A DNA stretch of 64,000 nt from Thermoanaerobacter sp049701115 (GCF_049701115.1 NZ_JBNATX010000001.1:1-64000), one strand, 5' to 3'; numbered from the stretch's first letter, positions 8,513 through 18,638 are shown. Notes: a model not told the origin generated them from the sequence alone. Translations and numbers: made by a program.

Positions 8513-10711
8513 ATGTTTGCCGAAGTCATAGTGGAGATAAAAGCTTCTAATACTGATAGGCTTTATACTTATAAGGTACCGGAAGGGATGGAACTTGATG
8601 TTGGAATGAGGGTTTTAGTCCCTTTTAGAAATAGGCTTGTAGAAGGCTATGTTACAAGCCTTACGGATAATCCTTCTTATTCGGAGGAAAAGATAAAAAG
8701 TATCTACAAGGTTCTAGACAGGTATCCAATTTTTAACAAAAAAATGATAGAATTGGCGAAGTGGATGAAGGAATATTACAAATGCTATTTTTCCGAGGTT
8801 TTTCAGACAATGATGCCAGCAGGAATAGATAAGGGAGAGAAGAAGATAAAGCTTGTGCGGCTGAAGGTAGATGACATTTTTGAAGAGGACTTTAAAAGGG
8901 CACCAAAGCAATGGGAAATCCTTCGATACCTAAGGAAAAGAAACCCTATAAAGCTTTCTGACTTAGTGAGGGCCTTAAATACGGATTATGGGACAATAAA
9001 GGTTCTTGAAAAAAAAGGTTATATAGAGGTTTACGAAGAAGAGATAAAAAGATTTCAAGTGAAATTTGTACAGAAGTCTATTCCACCGGTATTAACAGAG
9101 GAACAGAAAAAAGCAGTAGAAGAGGTAAAGAAGTCTATTTTGTCTGGTCATTCTGATGCCTTCCTGCTCTTTGGAGTTACGGGGAGCGGGAAAACAGAGG
9201 TTTATCTAAATCTTATAGAAGAAGCGATAAAAATGGGTAAAGCTGCAATAGTGCTTGTCCCAGAGATATCCTTAACTCCCCAGACAATTGAAAGATTTGT
9301 AAGCCGTTTTGGTGACAGAGTTGCCGTTATTCACAGTGGTCTTTCTCCCGGAGAACGATTTGATGAATGGCGTAAGGTTAAAAATAAAGAGGTAGATGTG
9401 GTAGTAGGAGTGAGAAGTGCAGTTTTTGCCCCTTTTGATAATCTCGGGATTATAATCATAGATGAAGAGCACGAAGCTACTTACAAACAATCAGATGTAA
9501 GACCCCGTTATAACGCTAAAGAAGTTGCAGAGAAAAGGTGCGAAATAGAAAATGCAGTATTGGTTATGGCAAGTGCTACTCCTTCACTTGAAACTTACCA
9601 TAAAGCTTTAAAGGGAGAATATAAGCTTTTGACGCTTACAAAGCGAATAAAAGCCTCTATGCCTAAGATAGAGATTGTCAACATGAGTGAAGAGTTAGCA
9701 AAAGGAAATACTTCTATTTTTAGCAGAAGACTTTTTTCGTATATTAAGGAAAATCTAAAAAAAGGTGAGCAGACAATTCTCTTTTTGAATAGACGGGGCT
9801 ATTCGTCTTTTGTTGCCTGCAGAGATTGCGGTTATGTTCCTAAATGTCCTAACTGCGATATATCTTTGACATATCATTTTGAGGATAAGAAACTGGTGTG
9901 CCATTATTGCGGTTATGAAGAGCCTATGAAGGATATATGTCCTAAATGCGGCAGCAAAAGGATACGCTATATGGGAATTGGGACAGAAAGGGTAGAGATG
10001 GATGTAAAAAAGTTTTTTCCGGAGGCAAGGATTTTAAGGATGGATGTAGACACTACTAGGAAAAAGGGCTCTCACGAAAAAATATTTTACGAGTTTAAAA
10101 GTGGGAAAGCAGATATTTTGATAGGGACGCAGATGATATCAAAAGGTTTTGACATACCCAATGTAACTTTGGTGGGAGTTATACTTGCTGATATAACTTT
10201 AAATTTGCCAGATTTTCGGTCTAGCGAGAGAACCTTTCAGTTATTGACGCAGGTGGCGGGGAGAGCGGGAAGAGGTGAAAAGCCCGGAAGAGTAGTTATA
10301 CAGACTTACGACGATACCCATTATAGCATTGTTACCGCAAAAGAGCAGGACTACGTCAAGTTTTTTAAGGAAGAGATAAAATATAGAGAAGCATTTAAAT
10401 ATCCTCCTTTTGCCCATCTTATGAATATTGTGGTATCAGGAGAGAATGAGGAAGAGGTAAAAAATACTTCAGCTAACACTTATTTAATCTGTCAGAAAGT
10501 TATTAACAAACTTCAAATTGGGAGTTATAATAAAATATTAGGACCTGCTCCTGCTCCAATAAGTAAGCTTAATAATAGATACAGGTGGCAGGTAATCGTA
10601 AAAAGTGAAGATAGAAAAGTACTTGAGGAAATTGCAGGACACATAGAAAATATGAGACATCCAAAGGAAGTAAGGGTTGCTTTTGATATTGATCCGCTTA
10701 ATATAATGTAA
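8513..10711 (+). CDS. priA: Primosomal protein N' (replication restart helicase)
   Basis: A 732-residue PriA that recognises stalled forks and D-loops and reloads the replicative helicase. The N-terminal fork-binding domain starts FAEVIVEIKAS; Walker A is GVTGSGKTE near residue 220; the DEEH box (IIDEEHEATYK) is near 314; eight zinc cysteines in CxxC pairs lie between about 435 and 485; GRAGRG follows near 582. The ATG at 8513 has GGCGGAGG before it, whereas the open frame from 8447 would start inside coaBC. Confidence 0.96.
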   Translation: MFAEVIVEIKASNTDRLYTYKVPEGMELDVGMRVLVPFRNRLVEGYVTSLTDNPSYSEEKIKSIYKVLDRYPIFNKKMIELAKWMKEYYKCYFSEVFQTMMPAGIDKGEKKIKLVRLKVDDIFEEDFKRAPKQWEILRYLRKRNPIKLSDLVRALNTDYGTIKVLEKKGYIEVYEEEIKRFQVKFVQKSIPPVLTEEQKKAVEEVKKSILSGHSDAFLLFGVTGSGKTEVYLNLIEEAIKMGKAAIVLVPEISLTPQTIERFVSRFGDRVAVIHSGLSPGERFDEWRKVKNKEVDVVVGVRSAVFAPFDNLGIIIIDEEHEATYKQSDVRPRYNAKEVAEKRCEIENAVLVMASATPSLETYHKALKGEYKLLTLTKRIKASMPKIEIVNMSEELAKGNTSIFSRRLFSYIKENLKKGEQTILFLNRRGYSSFVACRDCGYVPKCPNCDISLTYHFEDKKLVCHYCGYEEPMKDICPKCGSKRIRYMGIGTERVEMDVKKFFPEARILRMDVDTTRKKGSHEKIFYEFKSGKADILIGTQMISKGFDIPNVTLVGVILADITLNLPDFRSSERTFQLLTQVAGRAGRGEKPGRVVIQTYDDTHYSIVTAKEQDYVKFFKEEIKYREAFKYPPFAHLMNIVVSGENEEEVKNTSANTYLICQKVINKLQIGSYNKILGPAPAPISKLNNRYRWQVIVKSEDRKVLEEIAGHIENMRHPKEVRVAFDIDPLNIM

Positions 10712-10737
10712 AATTAAATTTTAAGGAGGTATTTGTG

Positions 10738-11217
10738 TTGGCTATAAGGTATATAAGAAAAATCGGAGATCCTGTGCTAAGAAAGAAGGCGAAGCCTGTT
10801 ACTGAAATAAATTCTCATATCATCACCATTTTAGAAGATATGGCAGAGACTATGTATCTAAACGACGGAGTTGGTTTAGCAGCTAATCAAGTAGGAATTC
10901 TAAGAAGGTTAGTTGTAATAGATGTTGGAGAAGGGCTTTTAGAACTTATAAATCCTGAGATTATCTATGTGGAAGGAGAACAAATCGGGCCAGAAGGATG
11001 TCTTAGTATTCCTGGAGTATATGGGGAAGTGAAAAGGCCTCAAAAAGTTAAAGTTAAGTATCAGGATAGGGATGGAAATGTTAAAGAAATAGTAGGCGAA
11101 GAACTTTTAGCAAGGGCATTGTGCCATGAAATAGACCATTTAGAAGGTGTGCTATTTATAGATAAGGTGATAAGGTATCTGGATAAGGAAGAATTAGAAG
11201 GAGTCAAGGAGGTATAG
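10738..11217 (+). CDS. def: Peptide deformylase
   Basis: Removes the formyl group from the N-terminus of new proteins. All three metal-site motifs are present: GVGLAA (44-49), EGCLS (86-90, Cys88) and HEIDH (130-134), with 159 residues in total. The TTG at 10738 lies 7 bases after AAGGAGGT; the GTG three bases earlier is too close to that site. Paired with fmt, which adds the formyl group to initiator tRNA, as in many bacteria. Confidence 0.95.
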   Translation: MAIRYIRKIGDPVLRKKAKPVTEINSHIITILEDMAETMYLNDGVGLAANQVGILRRLVVIDVGEGLLELINPEIIYVEGEQIGPEGCLSIPGVYGEVKRPQKVKVKYQDRDGNVKEIVGEELLARALCHEIDHLEGVLFIDKVIRYLDKEELEGVKEV

Positions 11218-11220
11218 ATT

Positions 11221-12150
11221 TTGAGGGTTGTCTTTATGGGGACGCCAGAATTTGCCGTCCCCTCTTTAAAAAAGCTTTTCGAGGAAGGATATGAGGTTGT
11301 AGCGGTTGTAACTCAGCCAGATAAACAAAAGGGAAGAGGAATGAAGGTTAGTTTTTCACCTGTAAAAGAATTGGCGTTACAAAAAGGAGTAAGAGTGCTC
11401 CAGCCAGAAAAGGTAAAGAACAATTACGAATTTTTAAAGGAATTAAAAGAATTAGCCCCGGATGTGATCGTAGTAGTGGCTTATGGGAAAATCTTGCCTG
11501 AGGATGTTTTAATATTGCCAAGGTATGGTTGTATAAATGTGCACGCTTCTTTGTTGCCTAAATACAGGGGAGCTGCTCCTATAAACTGGGCGATAATAAA
11601 CGGTGAAAAAGAAACAGGTATTACCACTATGTTGATGGACAAGGGTTTGGATACAGGAGACATGCTTATAAGAAAAGCCATACCTATAGAGGAAGAGGAT
11701 GATGCAGAGACTCTTCATGATAAACTTGCCAATTTGGGAGCAGAAGTCTTGATTGAGACTTTAAGAAAACTTGAAGAAGGGACCTTAATTCCTGAAAAGC
11801 AAAGAGAAGAAGAAGCTACATATGCTCCAATTATAACCAAAGAAATGGGGCATATCGATTGGAAGAAGCCGGCTTACAAGATTAGGAATTTGATAAGAGG
11901 GTTAAAACCTTGGCCTGGCTGTTATACTTTTTATGATGACAAGATGCTGAAAATCTGGAAAGCAGAAGTAGTAGAGTACTCAGGGCTTGAACCTTCAGGA
12001 AGTGTTCTTAAATCAAAAGATGAACTTGTTATAAAATGTAGTGAAAATGCTCTTAAGGTTTTAGAGATCCAACAAGAAGGTTCAAGAAAAATGAGTATTA
12101 GAGAGTATTTAAGGGGTCACAATATACCTGAGGGAACAATTTTAAAATAA
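11221..12150 (+). CDS. fmt: Methionyl-tRNA formyltransferase
   Basis: Transfers a formyl group from 10-formyl-tetrahydrofolate to Met-tRNA(fMet) for translation initiation. The 309-residue protein has the catalytic Asn106, His108 (INVHASLLPKYRGAAPI) and Asp145 (LDTGDM), followed by the C-terminal tRNA-binding domain. TTG start with AAGGAGG seven bases before it and three bases after the def stop, so the two are one translational unit. Confidence 0.96.
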   Translation: MRVVFMGTPEFAVPSLKKLFEEGYEVVAVVTQPDKQKGRGMKVSFSPVKELALQKGVRVLQPEKVKNNYEFLKELKELAPDVIVVVAYGKILPEDVLILPRYGCINVHASLLPKYRGAAPINWAIINGEKETGITTMLMDKGLDTGDMLIRKAIPIEEEDDAETLHDKLANLGAEVLIETLRKLEEGTLIPEKQREEEATYAPIITKEMGHIDWKKPAYKIRNLIRGLKPWPGCYTFYDDKMLKIWKAEVVEYSGLEPSGSVLKSKDELVIKCSENALKVLEIQQEGSRKMSIREYLRGHNIPEGTILK

Positions 12151-12176
12151 AAAAATAAAAAAGAGGAGAATTTTTC

Positions 12177-12929
12177 TTGAAAGGGAGAAAGAGGTTATTC
12201 TTTGGAATTTTAGGCTTAAGCTTTGTGTTTTTTGCGTCAGTGCTCACAGCTTTTGTGTACTCACTTTACAATGATAAGACCGAATTTTACAGGTATTTCA
12301 TAGTAACTATAGCGCTTTTTTTCCTTGTGATTACTATTTTGGTAGGTTTGGTGCTAGGAGTAGCATTTTATGTAATATTGTTTCGAAAAAGCAGCAGTTC
12401 ATCACTTTATTTTATTTCCAATTTTGTAGACATTTTTTATCCTGTTGTGCTTTTTGCATCAAGAACACTACAGATTAAAGAAGAAAAAATAGAACAGTCC
12501 TATATAGCTATAAAAAATTTTCTTTTCAATAAAAATTTGAAGAAATATGAAGCTAAAGATATACTAATCCTTGCACCTCATTGTATACAATATAGCGGTT
12601 GTAAATTCAAAGTTACATACGATATAGACAATTGCAAGAGATGCGGGCAATGCCAGATAAACGATTTAGTAAACTTAAAAGAAAAGTATGGAATCAACGT
12701 AGCTGTGGCTACTGGAGGGACTATGGCAAGAAAAATAGTAAGGGATTTAAGACCTAAGGTGATAATAGCTATTGCTTGCGAAAGAGACTTAACAAGTGGG
12801 ATGCAGGATGTGAAACAAATTCCCGTGTATGGTATAATAAATGATAGGCCAAATGGGCCATGTTTTAATACTAAAGTGGATGTTTTTGAAGTTGAAAACA
12901 CAGTCAAAAGGTTGTTAAACGGAGGGTGA
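12177..12929 (+). CDS. DUF116 membrane protein with cysteine cluster
   Basis: A 250-residue protein of unknown function. Two membrane spans (about 8-30 and 41-69) anchor a soluble C-terminal domain typical of DUF116. That domain has seven conserved-looking cysteines: Cys136, Cys142, Cys153, Cys156, Cys159 (a CxxCxxC set), Cys201 in ACERD and Cys229, which suggests an iron-sulfur or other metal site. The TTG start follows AAGAGGAG. The gene sits between fmt and a membrane zinc protease in an operon with rsmB and rlmN; that context does not reveal its role. Confidence 0.8.
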   Translation: MKGRKRLFFGILGLSFVFFASVLTAFVYSLYNDKTEFYRYFIVTIALFFLVITILVGLVLGVAFYVILFRKSSSSSLYFISNFVDIFYPVVLFASRTLQIKEEKIEQSYIAIKNFLFNKNLKKYEAKDILILAPHCIQYSGCKFKVTYDIDNCKRCGQCQINDLVNLKEKYGINVAVATGGTMARKIVRDLRPKVIIAIACERDLTSGMQDVKQIPVYGIINDRPNGPCFNTKVDVFEVENTVKRLLNGG

Positions 12930-12933
12930 GGTT

Positions 12934-13617
12934 ATGTTCTGGGATAGCACTATAATCCTTCTAATCCCTGCATTACTATTTGCCATGTATGCGCAGGCGC
13001 AAGTTCAGAGTACTTTTGGCAAGTATTCGCGTGTACGAAATGTGTACGGTTATACTGCAGAACAGGTAGCCAGGAGAATACTTGACAGTGTAGGCCTTTA
13101 TGACGTCAGAATTGAAAGGATTCCCGGAAATTTGACAGACCATTATGACCCAAGAGTAAAAGTTTTGAGATTGTCAGATTCAGTATACGGGAATGATTCC
13201 ATAGCCGCAATAGGTGTAGCTGCTCATGAGGCAGGCCATGCAGTGCAGCATGCAAAAGGTTACATTCCTCTTTTGATGAGGAATAGCCTCGTGCCCGTAG
13301 CTAACTTAGGGGCAAATTTGGCATGGCCGATGGTGATTTTAGGTTTCTTCATGGGGTCTGCAGGAATTCACTTTATAAACTTGGGAATAATACTTTTCAG
13401 TGCAGCTGTACTTTTCCAGGTAATTACTCTGCCTGTAGAGATTGATGCCAGCAGAAGAGCAATAGCATTGCTTCAAAAAAACGGATTTTTTACAAGAGAA
13501 GATTTAGAGCCTGCAAGGAAAGTATTGCAGGCAGCTGCTTTAACTTACGTAGCGGCTGCGCTGGTTTCTATAATGCAGCTTTTAAGACTCTTCATCATAA
13601 GGGATACCAGAGAGTAA
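12934..13617 (+). CDS. YugP-like membrane zinc metalloprotease
   Basis: A 227-residue membrane protein of the putative neutral zinc metallopeptidase family (B. subtilis YugP). HEAGH at 98-102 is the zinc site, within HEAGHAVQH. Hydrophobic spans lie at about 5-22, 115-140, 142-160 and near the C-terminus. The peptidase activity is inferred from the motif; substrates are unknown. It starts four bases after the DUF116 stop, with GGAGGGTGAGG as its ribosome site. Confidence 0.85.
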   Translation: MFWDSTIILLIPALLFAMYAQAQVQSTFGKYSRVRNVYGYTAEQVARRILDSVGLYDVRIERIPGNLTDHYDPRVKVLRLSDSVYGNDSIAAIGVAAHEAGHAVQHAKGYIPLLMRNSLVPVANLGANLAWPMVILGFFMGSAGIHFINLGIILFSAAVLFQVITLPVEIDASRRAIALLQKNGFFTREDLEPARKVLQAAALTYVAAALVSIMQLLRLFIIRDTRE

Positions 13618-13635
13618 AGGGGATTTGTCCAATAA

Positions 13636-14967
13636 ATGAAACCAAGAGAATTGGCTTATAAAATATTGTATGATGTGATAATCAAAAAAGCGTATATAAA
13701 TATATCTTTTTCTAAGCATTTGCAGAAAGAAAAGATAAAAGAAATTGATGTAGCATTTGTGAAAGAGTTAGTCTATGGAGTTATTGAAAGAAAATATACT
13801 TTGGACTTTATACTTTCTTTTTTTGTAAAGAAATTTCCTGATGCAAAGGCACTATTGCTTCTTGAGATGGGACTATATCAAATCTTATACATGGGAAAAG
13901 TTCCGGACTATGCGGCTATAAATGAGACAGTAGAAGTAGCTAAGAAGTTTCTTGGTAAAAAAATGGCTAGCTTTTTGAACGCAGTTTTAAGAAATTATCT
14001 CCGTGAAAGAGAAAAAGTCAGGTTTCCTGATAGACAGGACTTGCGCCTTTATTTGAAAGTTACTTACTCTTATCCTGATTGGATAATTGAGAGATTCCTA
14101 AAAAATTTTGGTGAAAAGAAATCCGAAGAACTGCTTATAAGTTTAAATGAGAAACCAGAAATTTCTTACAGAGTTAACACTTTAAAGATTTCACCGGAAG
14201 AATTTGAAAAAAAACTAAAAGAAAAAGGAATCACTTATAAAAGAGGCTACTATCTTAAGGAAGCTTTTTATATTGACCTGAAGAATCCAGAAAACCATCC
14301 TTTTTACAAAGAGGGCTTGATACATCCTCAGGATGAGGCTTCTATGCTTGTCTCTAAAATTTTGGCTCCTCAAAAAGGAGAAATGGTAATAGATGTGTGT
14401 GCTGCACCGGGGGGTAAGACCACTCATATAAGTCAGATTATGGAAAACACGGGCGAGGTTATAGCTTTTGATTTGCATCCACATAGATTAAAGCTTATAG
14501 AGGAGAATAGTAAAAGATTAGGAGTTTTAAATGTCAAGGCTGAACTATTTGATGCTACTTCAGTTAACGAAAAATATTTAGGAAGAGCAGATAAAGTTTT
14601 AGCCGATGTCCCTTGTACAGGAATAGGGATAATAAGGAAAAAGCCTGATATCAAACTTAAACATTACGATGAAACAGAGATCAGAAACCTCATTGAGAAG
14701 CAGTATAATATCTTGAAATCCAGTTCACTTTATTTAAAAAGAGAAGGGGTTCTGGTTTACAGTACGTGTACTATTGGAAAGGAAGAAAATCAAGAAGTAA
14801 TAGATAGGTTTTTAAAGGAGCATAAAAATTTTGTAGCCGTCGACATTTCAGATTGTTTGCCTTCAAATCTTAAGGATGAAACTTCTAAGGAGGGGTATAT
14901 ACAGACAACTCCCTTGGAACATAAAATTGACGGGTTTTTTATTGCAAAGTTAAAAAGAATATACTGA
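13636..14967 (+). CDS. rsmB: 16S rRNA (cytosine967-C5)-methyltransferase
   Basis: Methylates C967 of 16S rRNA (E. coli numbering). The N-terminal third is a NusB-like RNA-binding domain (KPRELAYKILYDVI), the rest a Rossmann methyltransferase with the SAM loop CAAPGGKT near 256-263. Both cysteines of the m5C mechanism are visible: Cys327 in DVPCTG and Cys378 in STCT. 443 residues, full length. Followed by rlmN 19 bases on, the usual fmt-rsmB-rlmN order. Confidence 0.95.
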   Translation: MKPRELAYKILYDVIIKKAYINISFSKHLQKEKIKEIDVAFVKELVYGVIERKYTLDFILSFFVKKFPDAKALLLLEMGLYQILYMGKVPDYAAINETVEVAKKFLGKKMASFLNAVLRNYLREREKVRFPDRQDLRLYLKVTYSYPDWIIERFLKNFGEKKSEELLISLNEKPEISYRVNTLKISPEEFEKKLKEKGITYKRGYYLKEAFYIDLKNPENHPFYKEGLIHPQDEASMLVSKILAPQKGEMVIDVCAAPGGKTTHISQIMENTGEVIAFDLHPHRLKLIEENSKRLGVLNVKAELFDATSVNEKYLGRADKVLADVPCTGIGIIRKKPDIKLKHYDETEIRNLIEKQYNILKSSSLYLKREGVLVYSTCTIGKEENQEVIDRFLKEHKNFVAVDISDCLPSNLKDETSKEGYIQTTPLEHKIDGFFIAKLKRIY

Positions 14968-14986
14968 AAAGTGGGGGTAGTACAAC

Positions 14987-16015
14987 TTGTACAACTTAAA
15001 GGACATGACTTTGGAAGAAATGGAAGAATTTTTTGAAAAGTTGGGAGAAAGCAAGTTTAGGGCGAAACAGCTTTACAAATGGATCTATGAAAAAAGAGTC
15101 AAAGATTTTGACTTGATGACGGATATTTCTAAAGATTTAAGAGCAAAACTTAAAGAAATCGCTTATGTATCTGAGTTGAAAATCATAGAAAGACGAGTTT
15201 CCCAGATAGATGATACGGTTAAGTATTTGTTTTTGCTAGAAGATAAAAATATAATTGAAGGTGTGGGAATAAGGTATAAATATGGAAATACAGCTTGTGT
15301 ATCTACTCAGGTTGGGTGTAATATGAGGTGCAAATTTTGTGCTTCTGCCATAGGAGGAAAAGTAAGGGACCTAAAAGCGTCAGAAATGGTAGACCAAGTA
15401 ATGGCAATAGACCAGGATTACGGTAAGATTTCCAATATAGTTCTTATGGGGAGTGGAGAGCCTTTTGACAATTATGATGAAGTTATGAAATTTATTAAGA
15501 TAGTTAATAATCCTTTTGGTTTAAATATAGGGAAAAGGCATATCACCATTTCTACTGTAGGTATAGTTCCTAAGATTTACAGATTTGCAGAGGAAAATCT
15601 TCAGGTGAATTTGTCTATATCTTTGCATGCTCCTAACAACGAATTGAGAAGCGAACTTATGCCGATAAACAGAGCGTATCCACTGGAAGATTTGATGAAA
15701 GCCTGCAGATATTATACAGAAAAAACTAACAGAAGGATCACTTTCGAATATGCATTAATTGATGGAATAAACGACAAAAAAGAACATGCTTACCAGCTGG
15801 TAGACCTTCTTAAAGGCATGTTATGCCATGTAAATCTGATTCCTATAAATTACGTGAAAGAAATAGGTTTTAGGAAGTCCAGTAATGAAAAAGTAATGAT
15901 GTTTAAAAGGATCATTGAAAATGCTGGGATACCGTGTACTGTGAGAAGAGAGTTAGGAAGCGATATTGAGGCTGCTTGTGGGCAGTTGAGAAGAAAGTAT
16001 CTGAAAGAGGGGTAA
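14987..16015 (+). CDS. rlmN: Dual-specificity RNA methyltransferase RlmN
   Basis: A radical SAM enzyme that makes 2-methyladenosine at A2503 of 23S rRNA and A37 of some tRNAs. The iron-sulfur cluster ligands are Cys111, Cys115 and Cys118 (CNMRCKFC). The resolving Cys104 lies seven residues before them, and the methyl-carrying Cys331 is in AACGQLRR near the C-terminus. 342 residues, full length. TTG start after GTGGGGG. Confidence 0.96.
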   Translation: MYNLKDMTLEEMEEFFEKLGESKFRAKQLYKWIYEKRVKDFDLMTDISKDLRAKLKEIAYVSELKIIERRVSQIDDTVKYLFLLEDKNIIEGVGIRYKYGNTACVSTQVGCNMRCKFCASAIGGKVRDLKASEMVDQVMAIDQDYGKISNIVLMGSGEPFDNYDEVMKFIKIVNNPFGLNIGKRHITISTVGIVPKIYRFAEENLQVNLSISLHAPNNELRSELMPINRAYPLEDLMKACRYYTEKTNRRITFEYALIDGINDKKEHAYQLVDLLKGMLCHVNLIPINYVKEIGFRKSSNEKVMMFKRIIENAGIPCTVRRELGSDIEAACGQLRRKYLKEG

Positions 16016-16020
16016 GGTTT

Positions 16021-16764
16021 ATGATTGTGGCTGCCCTTACTGATATAGGCAATTTTAGAGAAAAAAATGAGGACTATTATTATGCTTCTTTTGATAAGGA
16101 TTTTCCGCTTTTCATAGTAGCAGATGGGATGGGAGGACATAACGGAGGAGAGATCGCTAGTAAATTGGCTGTAGAGTCGGTAGTAGAGTATTTCAAAGAT
16201 AATTATCCCAAGTTGAAAACCAAAGAAGCCAACGCTATAGAAGAATTGGTAAAGAATTCTGTAAAGTTTGCCAATAAAGTTGTGTACAGTTATGCTTGTG
16301 CTGAATGTGAGCTTGAAGGCATGGGAACCACCCTTACCCTACTGTTTTTTGAAAAAAATCACTTTTTTATAGGTCATATTGGCGACAGCCGAGCGTATTT
16401 AATAAGAAATAAAAAAATTTTGCAAATAACAGAAGACCATTCATTTGTAGAAGAATTAGTGAAAATGGGCAAGATAACACAAGAAGAAGCGAGGGTTCAT
16501 CCACAGAAGAACATCATTACAAGGGCTCTGGGTGTTGATGAAGAAGTTGAAGTGGATATCTTTTATGGGGATGTGCTGCCTCAGGACATCCTATGCTTAT
16601 GCACTGACGGGCTTACAAATTTGGTAAGGGATGAAGACATACTGCAAGAATTCAGCAAAAATAAGGACATAACTAAAGCATGTGAGAACCTTGTAAACAT
16701 GGCTAAAGAAAATGGCGGCTATGACAATATAACTATCGTAGCTGTTAAGGAGGTGGGACTGTGA
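16021..16764 (+). CDS. prpC: PP2C-family Ser/Thr protein phosphatase
   Basis: A 247-residue PPM phosphatase (PrpC/Stp) that reverses phosphorylation by the adjacent kinase. Metal-binding aspartates are in KNEDYYYA, VADGMGGHNGGE, DGLTNLV and GGYDNITIV, with GDSRAYL in the middle. The ATG at 16021 follows GAGGGGTAAGG; a longer frame from 15976 overlaps rlmN and adds residues absent from the family. The stop overlaps the prkC start by four bases. Confidence 0.95.
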   Translation: MIVAALTDIGNFREKNEDYYYASFDKDFPLFIVADGMGGHNGGEIASKLAVESVVEYFKDNYPKLKTKEANAIEELVKNSVKFANKVVYSYACAECELEGMGTTLTLLFFEKNHFFIGHIGDSRAYLIRNKKILQITEDHSFVEELVKMGKITQEEARVHPQKNIITRALGVDEEVEVDIFYGDVLPQDILCLCTDGLTNLVRDEDILQEFSKNKDITKACENLVNMAKENGGYDNITIVAVKEVGL

Positions 16765-18638
16765 TAGGGAAAATACTGGGGAACAGGTACGAGATATTGG
16801 AAAAAATAGGAGAAGGTGGAATGGCAAAGGTTTACAAGGCCAAATGCCACCTCCTTAACAGAATTGTTGCCATAAAGATTTTAAGGCCAGAATTTGCAGC
16901 GGATGAGAGTTTTGTAAAGAAGTTTAAGAGGGAATCGCAGGCTGCAGCTAGTCTTTCTCACCCAAATATAGTAAGTATATATGATGTAGGACAAGAAGGA
17001 GATATATACTATATTGTAATGGAATATGTAAAGGGTCATACATTAAAGGAAATTATTAAAGAAAATGGGGGACCTCTTGAGATAGAAAGAGCGGTAAACA
17101 TTGCTCGGCAGGTTGCTAAAGCCTTAGATCATGCTCATAAAAATAAGATAATTCATAGAGACATAAAACCTCAAAACATTTTGATTACAGAAGATGATGT
17201 AGTAAAGGTGACCGATTTTGGGATAGCTAGAGCTGCTAACGGAGCTACCATAACTTATACAGGAGATGTGATTGGAACTGCTTACTATTTTTCTCCTGAA
17301 CAAGCAAAGGGTAGTATAGTGGATGAGAGAACAGATATATATTCTCTTGGTATAGTGCTTTTTGAGATGCTGACGGGTAAAGTTCCTTTTGAGGGAGAAA
17401 GCCCTATTTCTGTGGCTTTAAAGCACATACAGGAAGATATAATACCCCCATCGCGGTTTAATGAAAAAGTTCCCGAAGAACTCGATAAAATAGTTATGAA
17501 AGCTACGCAGAAAGACCCTAACTTGAGATATCAAACAGCATCCGAATTTTTGAAAGACCTGGATACTTTTCTCAGAAATCCGAAAGACCTCGTATTTGAA
17601 GAAAGAGATTTTGAAAAGACAAAGGTTATGCCCTCAAAAGAGGCTGAAGAATTAAAGAGAACTGCTTTAAAAGCAGAAAGAGAGAAAAAGAGGAAAGATT
17701 TGTGGAAAAAAGTGGGAGTTATTCTTCTTGTTTTGATGTTTCTAGCTTCTCTTTCTTATGGAACTTTTTATGTCCTTAATAATTTCTTTAAAGTGAGCGA
17801 TGTAGTTGTTCCAAATGTGGTAGGACTTTCTATTAGTCAGGCGAGCAAAATTTTGTCCGAACATAATTTGAAAATGGAGATAAGCGAGGAACGATACAGT
17901 GATAAACCAGAAAATACTATAATTGAACAACAGCCTGCAGAGGGTACGTTAGTAAAACCGGGGAGTACAGTATATGTTATAATAAGCAAAGGAAGACAGG
18001 TAGTTATTGTTCCAAATGTAATAGGGCGTGATTATCTTGAGGCTAAAAGCATTTTGGAAAATGCAGGTCTTAAAGTCAATTTTATTGAAAACTACAATGA
18101 CCAGTATCAAAAGGGATATGTATTTGATCAGAATCCTCGATACGGAGTTCAGGTAGAATATGGTACTACAATCGACGTGTACGTGAGCAAAGGCTCACAA
18201 CCTTCGGTTGTTCCAAATGTAGTGAATATGAGTCTTGATGAAGCTAAAGTCGCTCTTGAAAATGCTGGATTGACGCTGGGGAAAGTTATTTACAATGAAA
18301 CCACCGATGTTCCGGAAAATACAGTGCTTCAGCAAAGCGTCCCACCTGATACTCAAGTTAAAAAGGGAAGTCCGATAGATTTGATAGTTAGTAAATTGCC
18401 ACAAAATTCTTTGCAAGAGTCGACGAAAAATGTTATCATTAATTTGCCAAATAAAGACGGGCCTATGAAAGTAGAGGTTTATGTTATACAGGACGGAAAG
18501 AAGAGCCTAGTCTATTCTGGAGAACATACTTCTAACGATAGCCCTTTGAATGTTCCTGTGACAGCTAAAAAAGGGAAAGCCATTATTGAAGTTGACATTG
18601 ATGGACAAGTATACAGCAGAGTGGAGGCGAGATTTTAA
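16761..18638 (+). CDS. prkC: PASTA-domain Ser/Thr protein kinase
   Basis: A 625-residue Hanks-type membrane kinase. The cytoplasmic kinase domain (about 10-275) has the glycine loop GEGGMAKVY, Lys39, HRDIKPQN with Asp134, and DFG at 152-154. One membrane span at about 317-340 is followed by three extracellular PASTA repeats (346-411, 415-478, 482-545) that bind muropeptides or lipid II in homologues, then a beta-rich tail. In Bacillus PrkC signals spore germination and growth state and phosphorylates translation factors and RsgA-type targets. GTG start, overlapping prpC by four bases; rsgA starts on the next base after the stop. Confidence 0.96.
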   Translation: MIGKILGNRYEILEKIGEGGMAKVYKAKCHLLNRIVAIKILRPEFAADESFVKKFKRESQAAASLSHPNIVSIYDVGQEGDIYYIVMEYVKGHTLKEIIKENGGPLEIERAVNIARQVAKALDHAHKNKIIHRDIKPQNILITEDDVVKVTDFGIARAANGATITYTGDVIGTAYYFSPEQAKGSIVDERTDIYSLGIVLFEMLTGKVPFEGESPISVALKHIQEDIIPPSRFNEKVPEELDKIVMKATQKDPNLRYQTASEFLKDLDTFLRNPKDLVFEERDFEKTKVMPSKEAEELKRTALKAEREKKRKDLWKKVGVILLVLMFLASLSYGTFYVLNNFFKVSDVVVPNVVGLSISQASKILSEHNLKMEISEERYSDKPENTIIEQQPAEGTLVKPGSTVYVIISKGRQVVIVPNVIGRDYLEAKSILENAGLKVNFIENYNDQYQKGYVFDQNPRYGVQVEYGTTIDVYVSKGSQPSVVPNVVNMSLDEAKVALENAGLTLGKVIYNETTDVPENTVLQQSVPPDTQVKKGSPIDLIVSKLPQNSLQESTKNVIINLPNKDGPMKVEVYVIQDGKKSLVYSGEHTSNDSPLNVPVTAKKGKAIIEVDIDGQVYSRVEARF

